A stretch of DNA of 64,000 nucleotides, taken from an uncultured Eubacteriales bacterium. Its GTDB lineage: Bacteria; Bacillota; Clostridia; Oscillospirales; Acutalibacteraceae. The stretch spans positions 10,516 to 74,515 of the forward strand of contig CAKTEU010000007.1 in the NCBI GenBank assembly GCA_934552855.1. Direction: 5' to 3'. The number at the start of each line of letters is the position of its first letter. The first letter of the stretch is position 1. Shown here piece by piece: positions 7,974 to 15,566 of the stretch. Both the position numbers and the translations under genes were made by a program. Under the pieces are notes generated by a model, which saw nothing but the letters and a program-made list of their open reading frames with translations, made no database searches and was not told the DNA's origin.

Positions 7974-8861
7974 TTACCAGCTTTTCTTTTCCTTTGTGCA
8001 ATCGTGATTCTTTTTGCGTTCTTCAACCATTTTGACGAACCACTCAACAATTGCCGGGTCATAATGCGAAAAGAACGAGCTTTGCTTTTTGTCAAGTGCG
8101 GCAATCTTTTTCATATCATCTTCATCAAGCTTAAAGTCGAAAACGTTGAGGTTTTCTTCCATACGCTCAACATGAGTGCTTTTGGGAATAACGATTACTC
8201 CACGCTGAATGTTCCAACGAAGCATGACCTGCGCCGTGGTTTTGCCGTGCTTTGCGCCGATTCCCTTGAGCGTTTCGTCCTCAAAAAGTCCGCCTCTGCC
8301 TTCGCCGAACGGTGCCCACGCTTCAAGCTTTGCGCCGTATTTTTCGTTCCACTTTTGCGCTTCGGTTTGCTGATTATACGGGTGGGTTTCAACCTGGTTG
8401 ACCATCGGTGCAATTTCAGAAAACGAAGCGATATCAATGAGTCTGTCCGGATAAAAGTTTGAAACGCCTATTGCACGAATGTATCCGTCACGGTAAAGCT
8501 CTTCAAGTGCACGCCATGCGCCGTAATAATCGCCGAACGGCTGGTGAAGAAGGCAAAGGTCAAGATAATCCGTTTTAAGCTTTTTGAGCGATTCAAAAAC
8601 GGATTTTTTCGTTTCTTCATATCCGTAATGCTCAATCCAAACTTTTGTTGTGAGGAAGATTTCGCTGCGGTCAATTCCGCTTTTTTGAATTGCCGAACCG
8701 ACTTCTTCTTCGTTGAAATATGCCTGTGCGGTGTCAATGTGGCGATAGCCTGCTTTGAGCGCATCAAGAACGCAGCGTTCGCATTCGTCCTTTGTAACCT
8801 GATATACGCCGTAGCCGAGTTGCGGCATTTTTACGCCGTTGCTTAATGTGATATATTCCAT
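7974..8861 (-). CDS. Aldo/keto reductase
   Basis: 295-residue NADPH-dependent (beta/alpha)8 oxidoreductase of the AKR superfamily. The catalytic tetrad is intact: D43 and Y48 in HIDTAQAYFNEE, K73 in TTKVW and H106 in LLHQPFG; the NADP-binding IPKSTHVERMEEN motif is present near residue 230. Second gene of a minus-strand operon, 20 bases after the cupin/flavodoxin-tail gene, both presumably driven by the MerR-type promoter at 9506-9536. The physiological substrate is not visible; small reactive carbonyls are typical. Confidence 0.93.
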   Translation of the reverse strand: MEYITLSNGVKMPQLGYGVYQVTKDECERCVLDALKAGYRHIDTAQAYFNEEEVGSAIQKSGIDRSEIFLTTKVWIEHYGYEETKKSVFESLKKLKTDYLDLCLLHQPFGDYYGAWRALEELYRDGYIRAIGVSNFYPDRLIDIASFSEIAPMVNQVETHPYNQQTEAQKWNEKYGAKLEAWAPFGEGRGGLFEDETLKGIGAKHGKTTAQVMLRWNIQRGVIVIPKSTHVERMEENLNVFDFKLDEDDMKKIAALDKKQSSFFSHYDPAIVEWFVKMVEERKKNHDCTKEKKSW

Positions 8862-8881
8862 AATTAAAGATCCTTTCTGTG

Positions 8882-9442
8882 TTATTTTATTTCATCGAGC
8901 CATGAAGCAACTTCGTCCTTGCTTGCGGAAGAAGAAAAATGTTTTCCGGAAAGCCATGTTCCGCCCTTTGCGGCTTCTTCAAGAAGTTTTGCGCTGTTGC
9001 CGAGTCCCGATGAAGCGGAGGTGCAAAACGGAATAACGGTTTTGCCCGAAAAATCGTTCGCCGCAACAAAGGTGCTCAGCGGAAAAGCTATGTGAGAGAA
9101 CCAGCTGTCCTTTTTTGCGCCGTGCCAATGCTTAACGTTCGCCGGGATAACAACAACCGAACCGGGAACAAGCGACCGAGCTTTTTTTCCTTCCTCTTGG
9201 TACCAGCCTTCGCCGGCAACGCAAAGAAGCATTTGTCCGCCGCCGTTTGTTGCGTGGTGAATGTGCCAATTGTTGCGGCAACCGGGCTCAAACGTAACGT
9301 TTGCAAGAAAAATTCCGTCTTCCGGTTTCGCCAGCGGATTAAGAAACGAATTTCCGATGAAGTACTTTGCAAATGCGGTATTTTCTTCACCCGTTTTAAA
9401 AACGTTGATTTTTTCAAATTCTTCTTTTGATAAGATTTTCAT
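8882..9442 (-). CDS. Cupin domain fused to the C-terminal part of a flavodoxin (likely deletion chimera)
   Basis: 186 residues in two parts. Residues 1-118 are a metal-binding cupin (H60, H62 in NWHIHH; H105, H107 in VKHWHG). From about residue 120 the sequence switches to the C-terminal part of a flavodoxin (STFVAANDFSGKTVIPFCT, then SSASKDEVASWLDE), without the FMN phosphate-binding loop or the N-terminal half. In related clusters cupin and flavodoxin genes are often separate neighbours next to an AKR and a MerR regulator, so this looks like an in-frame deletion joining them. The cupin part may still work; the flavodoxin part cannot bind FMN on its own. First gene of the operon controlled by the divergent MerR gene. 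Confidence 0.85.
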   Translation of the reverse strand: MKILSKEEFEKINVFKTGEENTAFAKYFIGNSFLNPLAKPEDGIFLANVTFEPGCRNNWHIHHATNGGGQMLLCVAGEGWYQEEGKKARSLVPGSVVVIPANVKHWHGAKKDSWFSHIAFPLSTFVAANDFSGKTVIPFCTSASSGLGNSAKLLEEAAKGGTWLSGKHFSSSASKDEVASWLDEIK

Positions 9443-9505
9443 ATCCTAAACCTCCATTGACAATAATTTTTGCAGGGTGTATAATGTATCTGAAAGTTTG
9501 ATTAT

Positions 9506-9536
9506 ATTCTACAACTTAAAGTTCACTTTAAGTCAA
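9506..9536 (-). promoter_or_regulatory. MerR-type promoter with 19-base spacer and palindromic operator
   Basis: On the minus strand: TTGACT (9531-9536), spacer of 19, TAGAAT (9506-9511). Nearly the whole spacer is filled by the perfect palindrome ACTTAAAGT-TC-ACTTTAAGT (9514-9533). An over-long 19-base spacer with a dyad is the signature of promoters untwisted by MerR-family activators; the MerR gene starts 72 bases away on the other strand. Confidence 0.85.
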
Positions 9537-9604
9537 TAGGTAAAAGAAAAGTTCTTGAAAAAATTTTGCGTCGCTCATTTTTGCGGCAGGAAAGGCAGAA
9601 AGCT

Positions 9605-10051
9605 ATGTTCTACACAGTTGGCGAAATGGCAAAAAGAATCGGCGTTGCGCCCTCAACGCTTCGGTATTATGACAAGGAAGGGCTTCTTCCGTTTGTTGAA
9701 CGCTCCGGCGGCGGAATAAGAATGTTCAAAGAAGAGGATTTCGGCTGGCTTTCAATCATTGAATGTCTCAAAAAAACCGGTATGCCGATTAAGGAAATCA
9801 AAAAATTTATCGACTGGGGCATGCAGGGCGATTCAACGATTGAAGAGCGTCTTGAACTTATTGACCGCCAGCGTGACGCAGTGCTTAAACAAATTGAAGG
9901 GCTTAATTCAACGCTTGACACGCTCAATTACAAGCATTGGTTTTATGAAACGGCAAAAAAGGCGGGAACGTGCGATTATCCGAAAAGCCTTTCGGACGAC
10001 GAACTTCCGCCGGAAATTCTTGAAATTAAAAAGAGAGTGAATAAGGAATAA
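9605..10051 (+). CDS. MerR-family transcriptional regulator
   Basis: 148 residues. N-terminal winged helix (YTVGEMAKRIGVAPSTLRYYDKEGLLP) followed by a dimerisation coiled coil (about 80-125, IEERLELIDRQRDAVLKQIEGL). Start chosen at 9605 because the DNA-binding domain begins there and AGGAAAGG lies upstream. It is divergent from the cupin/aldo-keto reductase operon and probably controls it through the palindrome at 9514-9533. The effector domain is short, similar to regulators of carbonyl or thiol stress genes. The C-terminal region contains one cysteine (GTCDYP). Confidence 0.93.
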   Translation: MFYTVGEMAKRIGVAPSTLRYYDKEGLLPFVERSGGGIRMFKEEDFGWLSIIECLKKTGMPIKEIKKFIDWGMQGDSTIEERLELIDRQRDAVLKQIEGLNSTLDTLNYKHWFYETAKKAGTCDYPKSLSDDELPPEILEIKKRVNKE

Positions 10052-10061
10052 GCCGCCGTGC

Positions 10062-10262
10062 TTATTTCTTAATTTCTTTTATATTAACCATGTTATCTGT
10101 TTCTTTATGTAAGGACGTATTAATATATATTTCCTCTGCAAACAAAAGAGCTTTTTTCAACGACTCTGTCTCTTTTTTGGCAAGTGGAATTTTTTCAAGA
10201 TTATCAACTACACCATCAACAGTCTTGCAAAGAACTGTATACATATTTTTATAATCAGCCAT
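10062..10262 (-). CDS. Small protein of unknown function (66 aa)
   Basis: Starts MADYKNMYTVLCK and is largely helical and charged, without signal peptide or membrane segment. A strong AGGAGGAAAAA ribosome site precedes the ATG. A minus-strand promoter (TGGACA 10317-10322, 17 bases, TACTAT 10294-10299) overlaps two CATAGCCTATA repeats. Divergent from a small XRE regulator, which probably represses it. I do not recognise a family. Confidence 0.7.
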   Translation of the reverse strand: MADYKNMYTVLCKTVDGVVDNLEKIPLAKKETESLKKALLFAEEIYINTSLHKETDNMVNIKEIKK

Positions 10263-10285
10263 TTTTTCCTCCTTTAGTGTCTACA

Positions 10286-10322
10286 CATAGCCTATAGTAT
10301 CACGCATAGCCTATATTGTCCA
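10286..10322. promoter_or_regulatory. Direct repeats (operator candidate) within a divergent promoter region
   Basis: CATAGCCTATA occurs at 10286-10296 and 10305-10315, 19 bases apart, covering the -10 and spacer of the minus-strand promoter of the 66-aa gene. Likely binding sites for the XRE protein encoded at 10368-10610 (inference). Confidence 0.6.
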
Positions 10323-10367
10323 GAGTTTTCGGCTATTCTATTTAAAAAGAATAGTTGGAGGAAGATC

Positions 10368-10610
10368 ATGGACACTGTTACCGCTGTGAAAAACAGAATT
10401 TTTGAGCTTTGCGATGAGCGAAACATCAGTATTAATAAGCTTGCAACGCTTTCGGCTCTTTCGCCGTCGAGCGTTAAAAACATTTTATATGGAAAAAGCC
10501 TCAACCCGAAACTTTTGACAATCAAGCTCATCTGTGACGGACTTGACATCACTCTCGGCGAATTTTTTTCAACGCCCGAATTTGACAGTCTTGAGCAGGA
10601 AATAAAATAA
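10368..10610 (+). CDS. Small XRE-family (Cro/CI) helix-turn-helix regulator
   Basis: 80 residues, almost entirely an HTH_3 domain (NRIFELCDERNISINKLATLSALSPSSVKNILYG-like). Preceded by GTTGGAGGAAGATC. Divergently placed to the 66-aa gene with an operator-like repeat between them, so local repression is the probable role. Such minimal XRE proteins are widespread in Clostridia chromosomes and mobile elements. Confidence 0.88.
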   Translation: MDTVTAVKNRIFELCDERNISINKLATLSALSPSSVKNILYGKSLNPKLLTIKLICDGLDITLGEFFSTPEFDSLEQEIK

Positions 10611-10629
10611 AAATTTTTTCAAAAGATAC

Positions 10630-10660
10630 TTGACTCTTACGTTTCGTCATAGTGTATGAT
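10630..10660 (+). promoter_or_regulatory. MerR-type promoter of the TipA-like regulator
   Basis: TTGACT (10630-10635), 19-base spacer, TATGAT (10655-10660), with an ACG-TTT-CGT dyad in the spacer. The long spacer just before a MerR gene implies autoregulation. Confidence 0.7.
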
Positions 10661-10710
10661 GCAATTGCGAAAGCGAAAAGTTTTTCGGAAAAATCTTGGG
10701 AGGATTCAAG

Positions 10711-11433
10711 ATGAAAACAGTTCATGAAATCGGAAGAATTTCCGGCATCAGTGTGCGAACGCTGCATCATTACGACGCAATCGGTCTTTTGAAACCGACT
10801 GCCGTCACAAAGGCCGGATACAGGCTGTATGACGATACGGCTCTTTTAAAGCTTCAAAGCATTCTCTTTTTTCGTGAGCTTGAGTTTCCGCTCAAAGAAA
10901 TCAAGGCGATTTTTGAAAATCCGAACTTTGATTACGTTGCGGCACTCAAGGAACAGCTTAAACTTTTTGAACTCAAAAAGAAGCGGATTGAAAATCTTAT
11001 TGCTCTCGCAAAAGAAACTATCGAAACCGGAGTGATTAAAATGGACTTTTCACCGTTTGAAAAAAAAGAAATTGAAGAGCTTTCAAAAGAAGCAAGGGAA
11101 AAATGGGGTTCAACCGCAGAATTTAAAGAATTTGAAGAAAAGCAAAGTGAAGGAAAAACGGAAAACGCAGAAGAAAAAATGCTTCTCCTTTTTTCCGAAA
11201 TCGGGAAAGAACGGAAAAAATCGCCTGCTTCTCCGGAAGCGCAGGCGGCAGTCAAAAGACTTCAGGCGTTCATCAATGAAAACTTTTACACCTGCACCGA
11301 TGAAATTCTTTCTTCGCTCGGACAAATGTATATTGCCGATGAACGTTTTAAAACGAACATTGACCGCTTCGGCGGTGAGGGTACGGCGGAATTTGTCAGC
11401 CGTGCAATTGAAGAATATTGCAAAAAAGCTTAA
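10711..11433 (+). CDS. MerR-family regulator with TipAS-type effector domain
   Basis: 240 residues. N-terminal MerR DNA-binding domain (HEIGRISGISVRTLHHYDAIGLLKP), a coiled coil around residues 80-110, and a C-terminal TipAS-like antibiotic/multidrug recognition domain (about 120-240, ending ERFKTNIDRFGGEGTAEFVSRAIEEYC). TipA-type proteins activate genes on binding thiopeptides or other amphipathic drugs. Start at 10711 follows GGGAGGA. A terminator follows at once and no efflux gene lies next to it, so its targets may be elsewhere. Confidence 0.92.
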   Translation: MKTVHEIGRISGISVRTLHHYDAIGLLKPTAVTKAGYRLYDDTALLKLQSILFFRELEFPLKEIKAIFENPNFDYVAALKEQLKLFELKKKRIENLIALAKETIETGVIKMDFSPFEKKEIEELSKEAREKWGSTAEFKEFEEKQSEGKTENAEEKMLLLFSEIGKERKKSPASPEAQAAVKRLQAFINENFYTCTDEILSSLGQMYIADERFKTNIDRFGGEGTAEFVSRAIEEYCKKA

Positions 11434-11473
11434 AAGAAAATGGGTATTCCCAAAGAAAAACTGTCATAAAATG

Positions 11474-11508
11474 AAGTAGTCGGTTTTAATCGGCTACTTT
11501 GTTTTTTT
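11474..11508 (+). terminator. Terminator after the TipA-like gene
   Basis: AAGTAGTCG/CGGCTACTT stem (one G-T pair) followed by TTTGTTTTTTT. Confidence 0.8.
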
Positions 11509-11520
11509 GGGTGAAGGCTT

Positions 11521-12555
11521 ATGATAATCAGACTGAAAAAGAAGATAATTGTTGCGGCGGCATTGTTTTTTGTTGTTTCGGCTGCTGCGGCGGTACTGTT
11601 TTTTGCAAAAGCGGAACCCGAAGAGCCGAAAAAGGCATACATCAAGTGGGCGGAGCTTAACGTCAGCCTTTCCGCACTTGAGGATACAATGAAGCTGGAC
11701 ATTGAAACCTATGACAACCTTTATCACATCAGTTGGATTGACGCACTTTCTTATCTCGCCTGCAAAAACGGAAATAACTGGAGCGGATACAAGAAAAAAG
11801 ACCTTCAAAAAATGCTTGACTGTCTCGGCGACAGCAACACAATTGAAGATCTTATGGGCGAAAACAAATATTTTGAGTATTACCAAAAGGTTTTTTCGGC
11901 TGTTCTCGGCGGCCTTTTGGGCGAATACAAACGGCAGGTTCCGGACGGAAACGGCGGCATAAAAGTAAAAAGCGGCTACGGTCTTGTTGCATACAGTCCG
12001 ATTGCCGAAGGATTTTCATACAGTCATTATGATGACTTCGGTTCGTCAAGGTCATACGGCTACAGAAGAAGTCACCTTGGAAATGACCTTTTGGGTAATG
12101 TCGGAGCGCCGATTGTTGCTGTCGAGGGCGGAACGGTTGAATGCATCGGCTGGAACAGATACGGCGGCTGGCGGCTCGGTATACGCTCGTTCGATAAAAA
12201 GCGGTCGTACTATTACGCTCACCTGAGAAAGGACCACCCCTATCACGCAGACATAAAGCAAGGCTCGCTCGTTAAGGCCGGGCAGGTGATAGGATACATG
12301 GGGATGACGGGATATTCCGAAAAAGAGAACGTGAACGGAATGGCCGTTCCGCACCTGCATTTTGGGCTTCAGCTTGTTTTTGATGAAAGTCAAAAGGAGG
12401 GAAACAACCAAATTTGGCTTGATGTTTACAAACTTGTAAAGCTGCTTTCAAAAAACCGGGCAACGGTTTTGAAAAACAAAAAAACCGGTGACTATTTCAG
12501 AAAATACGACATAATTGATAAGCGTTATCCGGACGAACTGAAAAAATTTTTTTGA
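11521..12555 (+). CDS. Membrane-anchored M23 (LytM-type) metallopeptidase
   Basis: 344 residues with one N-terminal membrane anchor (about 8-28) and an M23 domain in the second half. Zinc ligands are all visible: HLGND (about 184-188), the catalytic YYAHL (about 231) and HLHFG (about 278). Acts outside the membrane, cleaving peptide cross-links in peptidoglycan. The stretch 35-165 is an unrecognised, probably helical region. Monocistronic between two terminators. Confidence 0.9.
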   Translation: MIIRLKKKIIVAAALFFVVSAAAAVLFFAKAEPEEPKKAYIKWAELNVSLSALEDTMKLDIETYDNLYHISWIDALSYLACKNGNNWSGYKKKDLQKMLDCLGDSNTIEDLMGENKYFEYYQKVFSAVLGGLLGEYKRQVPDGNGGIKVKSGYGLVAYSPIAEGFSYSHYDDFGSSRSYGYRRSHLGNDLLGNVGAPIVAVEGGTVECIGWNRYGGWRLGIRSFDKKRSYYYAHLRKDHPYHADIKQGSLVKAGQVIGYMGMTGYSEKENVNGMAVPHLHFGLQLVFDESQKEGNNQIWLDVYKLVKLLSKNRATVLKNKKTGDYFRKYDIIDKRYPDELKKFF

Positions 12556-12563
12556 TACGGAAA

Positions 12564-12597
12564 GGGGCTGCGGCGAAAAAAGTTTCGTCACAGCCCC
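12564..12597. terminator. Bidirectional terminator
   Basis: GGGGCTG/CAGCCCC with an inner GGCGAAA/TTTCGTC stem, between the convergent M23 gene and the small peptide gene at 12619-12744. The T-tract on either side is modest. Confidence 0.65.
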
Positions 12598-12618
12598 CAA
12601 TTTACGGTTATCAAAAAA

Positions 12619-12744
12619 TTATGCCTGGGTGGTGCCTTCGCTGTCGCTGCCTTGGTCAAGCTTGAAAAGCTTTTTGATGAAGGCGGCAAGCTTTTGAAGA
12701 AGATATGTGATATCCTGCCAGAACATCATGATTGAAAAATTCAT
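12619..12744 (-). CDS. Small amphipathic peptide (41 aa)
   Basis: Encodes MNFSIMMFWQDITYLLQ then KLAAFIKKLFKLD and a hydrophilic tail QGSDSEGTTQA. Residues 5-30 make one amphipathic/hydrophobic helix with net positive charge, with no signal peptide and no cysteine. AAAGGAGG lies 8 bases before the ATG, and a consensus promoter (TTGACA, 17, TATAAT) lies 30-60 bases upstream. It has its own transcription unit between lexA and a terminator. Resembles the other tiny genes at 14694, 42421 and 47824; overall similar in kind to phenol-soluble modulins. Function unknown. Confidence 0.75.
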   Translation of the reverse strand: MNFSIMMFWQDITYLLQKLAAFIKKLFKLDQGSDSEGTTQA

Positions 12745-12775
12745 GGCTTCGTCCTCCTTTAAAATTTGTACATAA

Positions 12776-12804
12776 ATTATATATCAAAATTTTAAATTTG
12801 TCAA
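12776..12804 (-). promoter_or_regulatory. Consensus sigma-A promoter of the 41-aa peptide gene
   Basis: Minus strand TTGACA (12799-12804), 17-base AT-rich spacer, TATAAT (12776-12781): a perfect match to the sigma-A consensus. Confidence 0.9.
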
Positions 12805-12812
12805 CGGCGGCA

Positions 12813-13403
12813 TCAATAATATCTGAGAACGGCAACAACTTTTCCGAGTATTGAAACTTCGTCAACAATAATCGGGTCATAAAGTTCGTTTTCAGGCTGA
12901 AGGCGAAAATGCCCGTCCTCTTTATAAAAGGTTTTAACCGTTGCTTCATCGTCAATGAGGGCAACAACCATGTCTCCGTTGTTTGCAACGGGGGTTTGCT
13001 CGGCAAAAATAATGTCACCGTCAAGAATGCCTGCGCCGAGCATACTTTCACCTCGAACATGAAGGGCGAAAAGCGGCTTGTCTTTTGAAACATAACCGGA
13101 ATAGGGAAGATAGCATTCAACCTGTTCAACCGCAAGAATAGGCATACCTGCGGTGACAACGCCGAGAAGGGGAACATGATGAACATTTTCCGCCTGGCCG
13201 ACGATTCTTATCGAACGCTTGAGCATTGGGTCACGAACAATGTAGCCTTTTTCTTCAAGAGCGTCAAGGTTCGCCTGAACGGACGATGTTGACCGAAGGC
13301 CGACCGCTTGACAGATTTCTCTGACCGAAGGGGGGACTCCGTCTCCGGCGCGCTCTTTGAGATATTCCAAAATTCGGTATTGGTTGTCACTTAACGGCTC
13401 CAC
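12813..13403 (-). CDS. lexA: LexA SOS repressor
   Basis: 196 residues from a GTG start (MEPLSDNQYRILEYL) preceded by AGGAAAGGATTC; the open frame upstream is not part of the protein. Winged helix at 1-65 (PPSVREICQAVGLRSTSSV), Ala85-Gly86 cleavage site in GVVTAGMP, catalytic Ser120 (GESML) and Lys157 (TVKTF). Represses SOS genes and cleaves itself with activated RecA after DNA damage. Its own promoter carries LexA-box-like palindromes, indicating autoregulation. Confidence 0.96.
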   Translation of the reverse strand: MEPLSDNQYRILEYLKERAGDGVPPSVREICQAVGLRSTSSVQANLDALEEKGYIVRDPMLKRSIRIVGQAENVHHVPLLGVVTAGMPILAVEQVECYLPYSGYVSKDKPLFALHVRGESMLGAGILDGDIIFAEQTPVANNGDMVVALIDDEATVKTFYKEDGHFRLQPENELYDPIIVDEVSILGKVVAVLRYY

Positions 13404-13504
13404 AATTATCGAATCCTTTCCTGCTGCAAAATTAAAAAAGTCAAAAGCCCTGCCGCAGCCGAACGGGGCGTGAAACAATATTTTGAAATGTTGATTGTTC
13501 AAAA

Positions 13505-13569
13505 CGAACAAATGATCGGTTACACGGAAAGTATAACACATTCTTTTCAAAAATGCAAACATTTGTTTG
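13505..13569 (-). promoter_or_regulatory. lexA promoter with LexA-box-like operators
   Basis: Minus strand -35 TTGCAT (13553-13558), 17 bases, -10 TATACT (13530-13535). CAAACATTTGTTTG (13556-13569), close to the Gram-positive CGAAC-N4-GTTCG box, overlaps the -35. A second partial site (CGAACAAATGATCG) lies at about 13505-13518 in the early transcript. Confidence 0.7.
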
Positions 13570-13703
13570 GTAAAAATCAAATTTTTATCAAAAAAAATTG
13601 CTCTTTCTGCGGATTTTCTCATTTTTTGGCTTGAAAAAGTATAAATATAGTAAAGCCGGAGCAAAATATTTTTACAAATTATTTTGAAACGGCGGTTTTA
13701 AAA

Positions 13704-14459
13704 ATGAAAAACAATAACTCTGAAAACGGATATCTTTTTTCAAAGAAGGGCTTTTATATCACGGCGGTGATCGGAATTTTTGCCGTTTTGGCTGCTGTTG
13801 TGACCCTTCGTGTTACAACAAAAAAAGTTAAAAGCGACCTTACAAGTATGCTGAGCGAAAACACAGTGCCTTTTTCGAGCGAGGTTCAAAACGATGTTTC
13901 CGGTGTTCCGGACACAAGGAATTTTACAAAGCCCGACGATTTGACGGAAACAACAAAAAAACCGAAAGAAACAACAACACAAAAGGCAACAGCCGAAAAA
14001 ACAACCGCACCCGCTTCCGGCGAGACTGCGCCGGCCGTCAAAATTGAAAATTCAGCCTATCGTCTTCCAATGGAAAGCGACATTGAAAAGGATTATTCAC
14101 CCGAAACACCCGTTTTAAGCAAAACAATGGGTGATTACCGCACACACGCAGGCATTGATTTTGAGGGCAGCGAAGGCGCAGCGGTTTATTCTGTTGGCAA
14201 CGGAAAGGTCAGCCGTGTTCTTGCCGATACAATGTGGGGCTATATAATTGAAATTGATCACGGTGATTTCACCGCAAGATATGTCGGTCTCAGCCAGGAC
14301 GGAAGCGTCGGAATCGGACAAAACGTGACGTTGGGTCAAAAAATCGGCGTGCTTTCTTCAATCCCGGCAGAGAATGAAGACGGTTTTCATCTTCACTTTG
14401 AAGTTATCAAAGACGGAAAAACCGTTGAACCTTTCGGTGCGCTCGGCCTTTCAAAATGA
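13704..14459 (+). CDS. spoIIQ: M23-like protein, probably SpoIIQ (forespore membrane protein)
   Basis: 251 residues: one N-terminal membrane helix (about 16-36), a Thr/Lys/Glu-rich linker (TTKKPKETTTQK), and an M23 domain from about 125. It has THAGIDF and HLHFEV, but the catalytic YxHL histidine is replaced (RYVGLSQ), as in SpoIIQ where YQSLS is found. SpoIIQ sits in the forespore membrane and binds SpoIIIAH during engulfment. A sigma-F-like pair (GTATA 13639-13643, 14 bases, GGAGCAAAATA 13658-13668) precedes the gene, with imperfect match. The ribosome site is weak. A plain M23 protein is the alternative. Confidence 0.7.
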   Translation: MKNNNSENGYLFSKKGFYITAVIGIFAVLAAVVTLRVTTKKVKSDLTSMLSENTVPFSSEVQNDVSGVPDTRNFTKPDDLTETTKKPKETTTQKATAEKTTAPASGETAPAVKIENSAYRLPMESDIEKDYSPETPVLSKTMGDYRTHAGIDFEGSEGAAVYSVGNGKVSRVLADTMWGYIIEIDHGDFTARYVGLSQDGSVGIGQNVTLGQKIGVLSSIPAENEDGFHLHFEVIKDGKTVEPFGALGLSK

Positions 14460-14500
14460 GCTTTCACGCCCCCGTAAAACCGTTTAGGGGCAATGACAGC

Positions 14501-14549
14501 AAACGGTTGCCGCAGTTTTGGCTTTTGCCTTGCGGCAACCGTTTTTTTT
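14501..14549 (+). terminator. Terminator after the SpoIIQ-like gene
   Basis: AAACGGTTGCCGCA/TGCGGCAACCGTTT stem followed by TTTTTT. Confidence 0.9.
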
Positions 14550-14612
14550 GCCCGTATAATTAAATTTATTCAAAAAAATGTTCACAAAAAGTTTTAATTT
14601 TTTTAAAATCCC

Positions 14613-14641
14613 TTGCAAGTTTGTGTTTAATGTGTTATAAT
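14613..14641 (+). promoter_or_regulatory. Promoter of the 33-aa peptide gene
   Basis: TTGCAA (14613-14618), 17 bases, TATAAT (14636-14641); transcript start near 14648, about 45 bases before the ATG. Confidence 0.85.
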
Positions 14642-14693
14642 TTTCTCAGCAAAATGCTAAAACTTTTATTTTAACGGAAAGAAGGACTTAACA

Positions 14694-14795
14694 ATGGAGA
14701 ATTTTGTTCAGACACTTGTTGAATTCGTAAATCAGATTAAGGCACTTATTAAGCAGCTTGTTGAATCATTCCGTGATTTCAACGACAAGAACTGA
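14694..14795 (+). CDS. Small amphipathic peptide (33 aa)
   Basis: Encodes MENFVQTLVEFVNQI, KALIKQLVESF, RDFNDKN. Hydrophobic residues recur every three to four positions, giving one continuous amphipathic helix with near-neutral charge. GAAAGAAGGA precedes the ATG; a strong promoter and its own terminator make it an isolated single-gene unit. Same length and design as the gene at 47824-47925. Its helix also resembles the C-terminal tail of the DUF4430 protein at 2330-3139. Function unknown; membrane-active or quorum-type peptide is inference. Confidence 0.75.
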   Translation: MENFVQTLVEFVNQIKALIKQLVESFRDFNDKN

Positions 14796-14811
14796 TTTTC
14801 AGGTCAAAATG

Positions 14812-14840
14812 CCTTCGCACTTTTTGTGCGGGGGTTTTTT
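14812..14840 (+). terminator. Terminator of the 33-aa peptide gene
   Basis: CCTTCGCAC/GTGCGGGGG stem (two G-T pairs) with T5 loop, then TTTTTT. Confidence 0.85.
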
Positions 14841-14946
14841 CTTTTGTTCCTCTTGATTTTATGAAGGAAGTATTGTATACTTCAAATTGATATCCGGCCA
14901 AATTCTTGGCAAAAAGAGAAATTTTGAAAAAAGGACTGATTTTATT

Positions 14947-15498
14947 ATGGCAAAACTTAAAGATATCGATTCAATGGCAGAAAAAAAGGGCTCGGGGCTG
15001 GTTACTCTTTGGCAATTTGTAAAGTTTATTTTTGTAAGTCTTCTTGCAATGATAGTTCAGTTTGCAACGCTCAACCTTCTTCTTTTGCTTCCTCAAATTA
15101 AACAGATTATTTCTCAGCCGTATGAATTTTGGCTTTTTGCGTCAGAAGGACTTGAAAAAAACGGGCTCGGCTATTTTATAGCTTTTAATATTGCCAACAT
15201 ACTTGCACAGATAGTTGCTTTCTTTGTTAACAAGGAAAAAACATTCAATTCCGGTGCCAACATTGCTGTAACCCTTCCGATTTATATTGTTTTCACAATT
15301 GCTCTCATTTGCTTTTCGGCATGGCTTTCACCGACCTTGCAGGGACTTTTTGTCGGTTGGGGAGTTAATGCGCAAGGAGCGGCAAACATTTCAACAATGT
15401 GCTGTTCTGCAATTCAGTTTTTCCTTTATTTTCCCGTTGACAAAATCCTTTTCCATAAGAAAAAAGAGAATAAGACTTCAAAAAACGAAGAAAAATAA
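14947..15498 (+). CDS. GtrA-like membrane protein
   Basis: 183 residues with four membrane helices in the GtrA arrangement (VKFIFVSLLAMIVQFATLN; FNIANILAQIVAFFVNKEKTF). GtrA-type proteins are thought to help move lipid-linked sugars across the membrane or support cell-surface glycan modification. Start at 14947 chosen after AAAAAAGGA; the upstream in-frame extension lacks a ribosome site. C-terminal tail is lysine-rich and cytosolic. Confidence 0.88.
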   Translation: MAKLKDIDSMAEKKGSGLVTLWQFVKFIFVSLLAMIVQFATLNLLLLLPQIKQIISQPYEFWLFASEGLEKNGLGYFIAFNIANILAQIVAFFVNKEKTFNSGANIAVTLPIYIVFTIALICFSAWLSPTLQGLFVGWGVNAQGAANISTMCCSAIQFFLYFPVDKILFHKKKENKTSKNEEK

Positions 15499-15566
15499 TT
15501 TGAATTTAAGAGCAAGAGCCGCCGTTTTTTCGGCGGTTCGGTTTTTGATTTTTGGGAGTGAACAAA

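Noticed and set aside
13404..13664. N-terminal extension of LexA (283-aa frame)
   Set aside because: Homology begins at the GTG start at 13403, which has a proper ribosome site; the extension runs through the promoter and operators.
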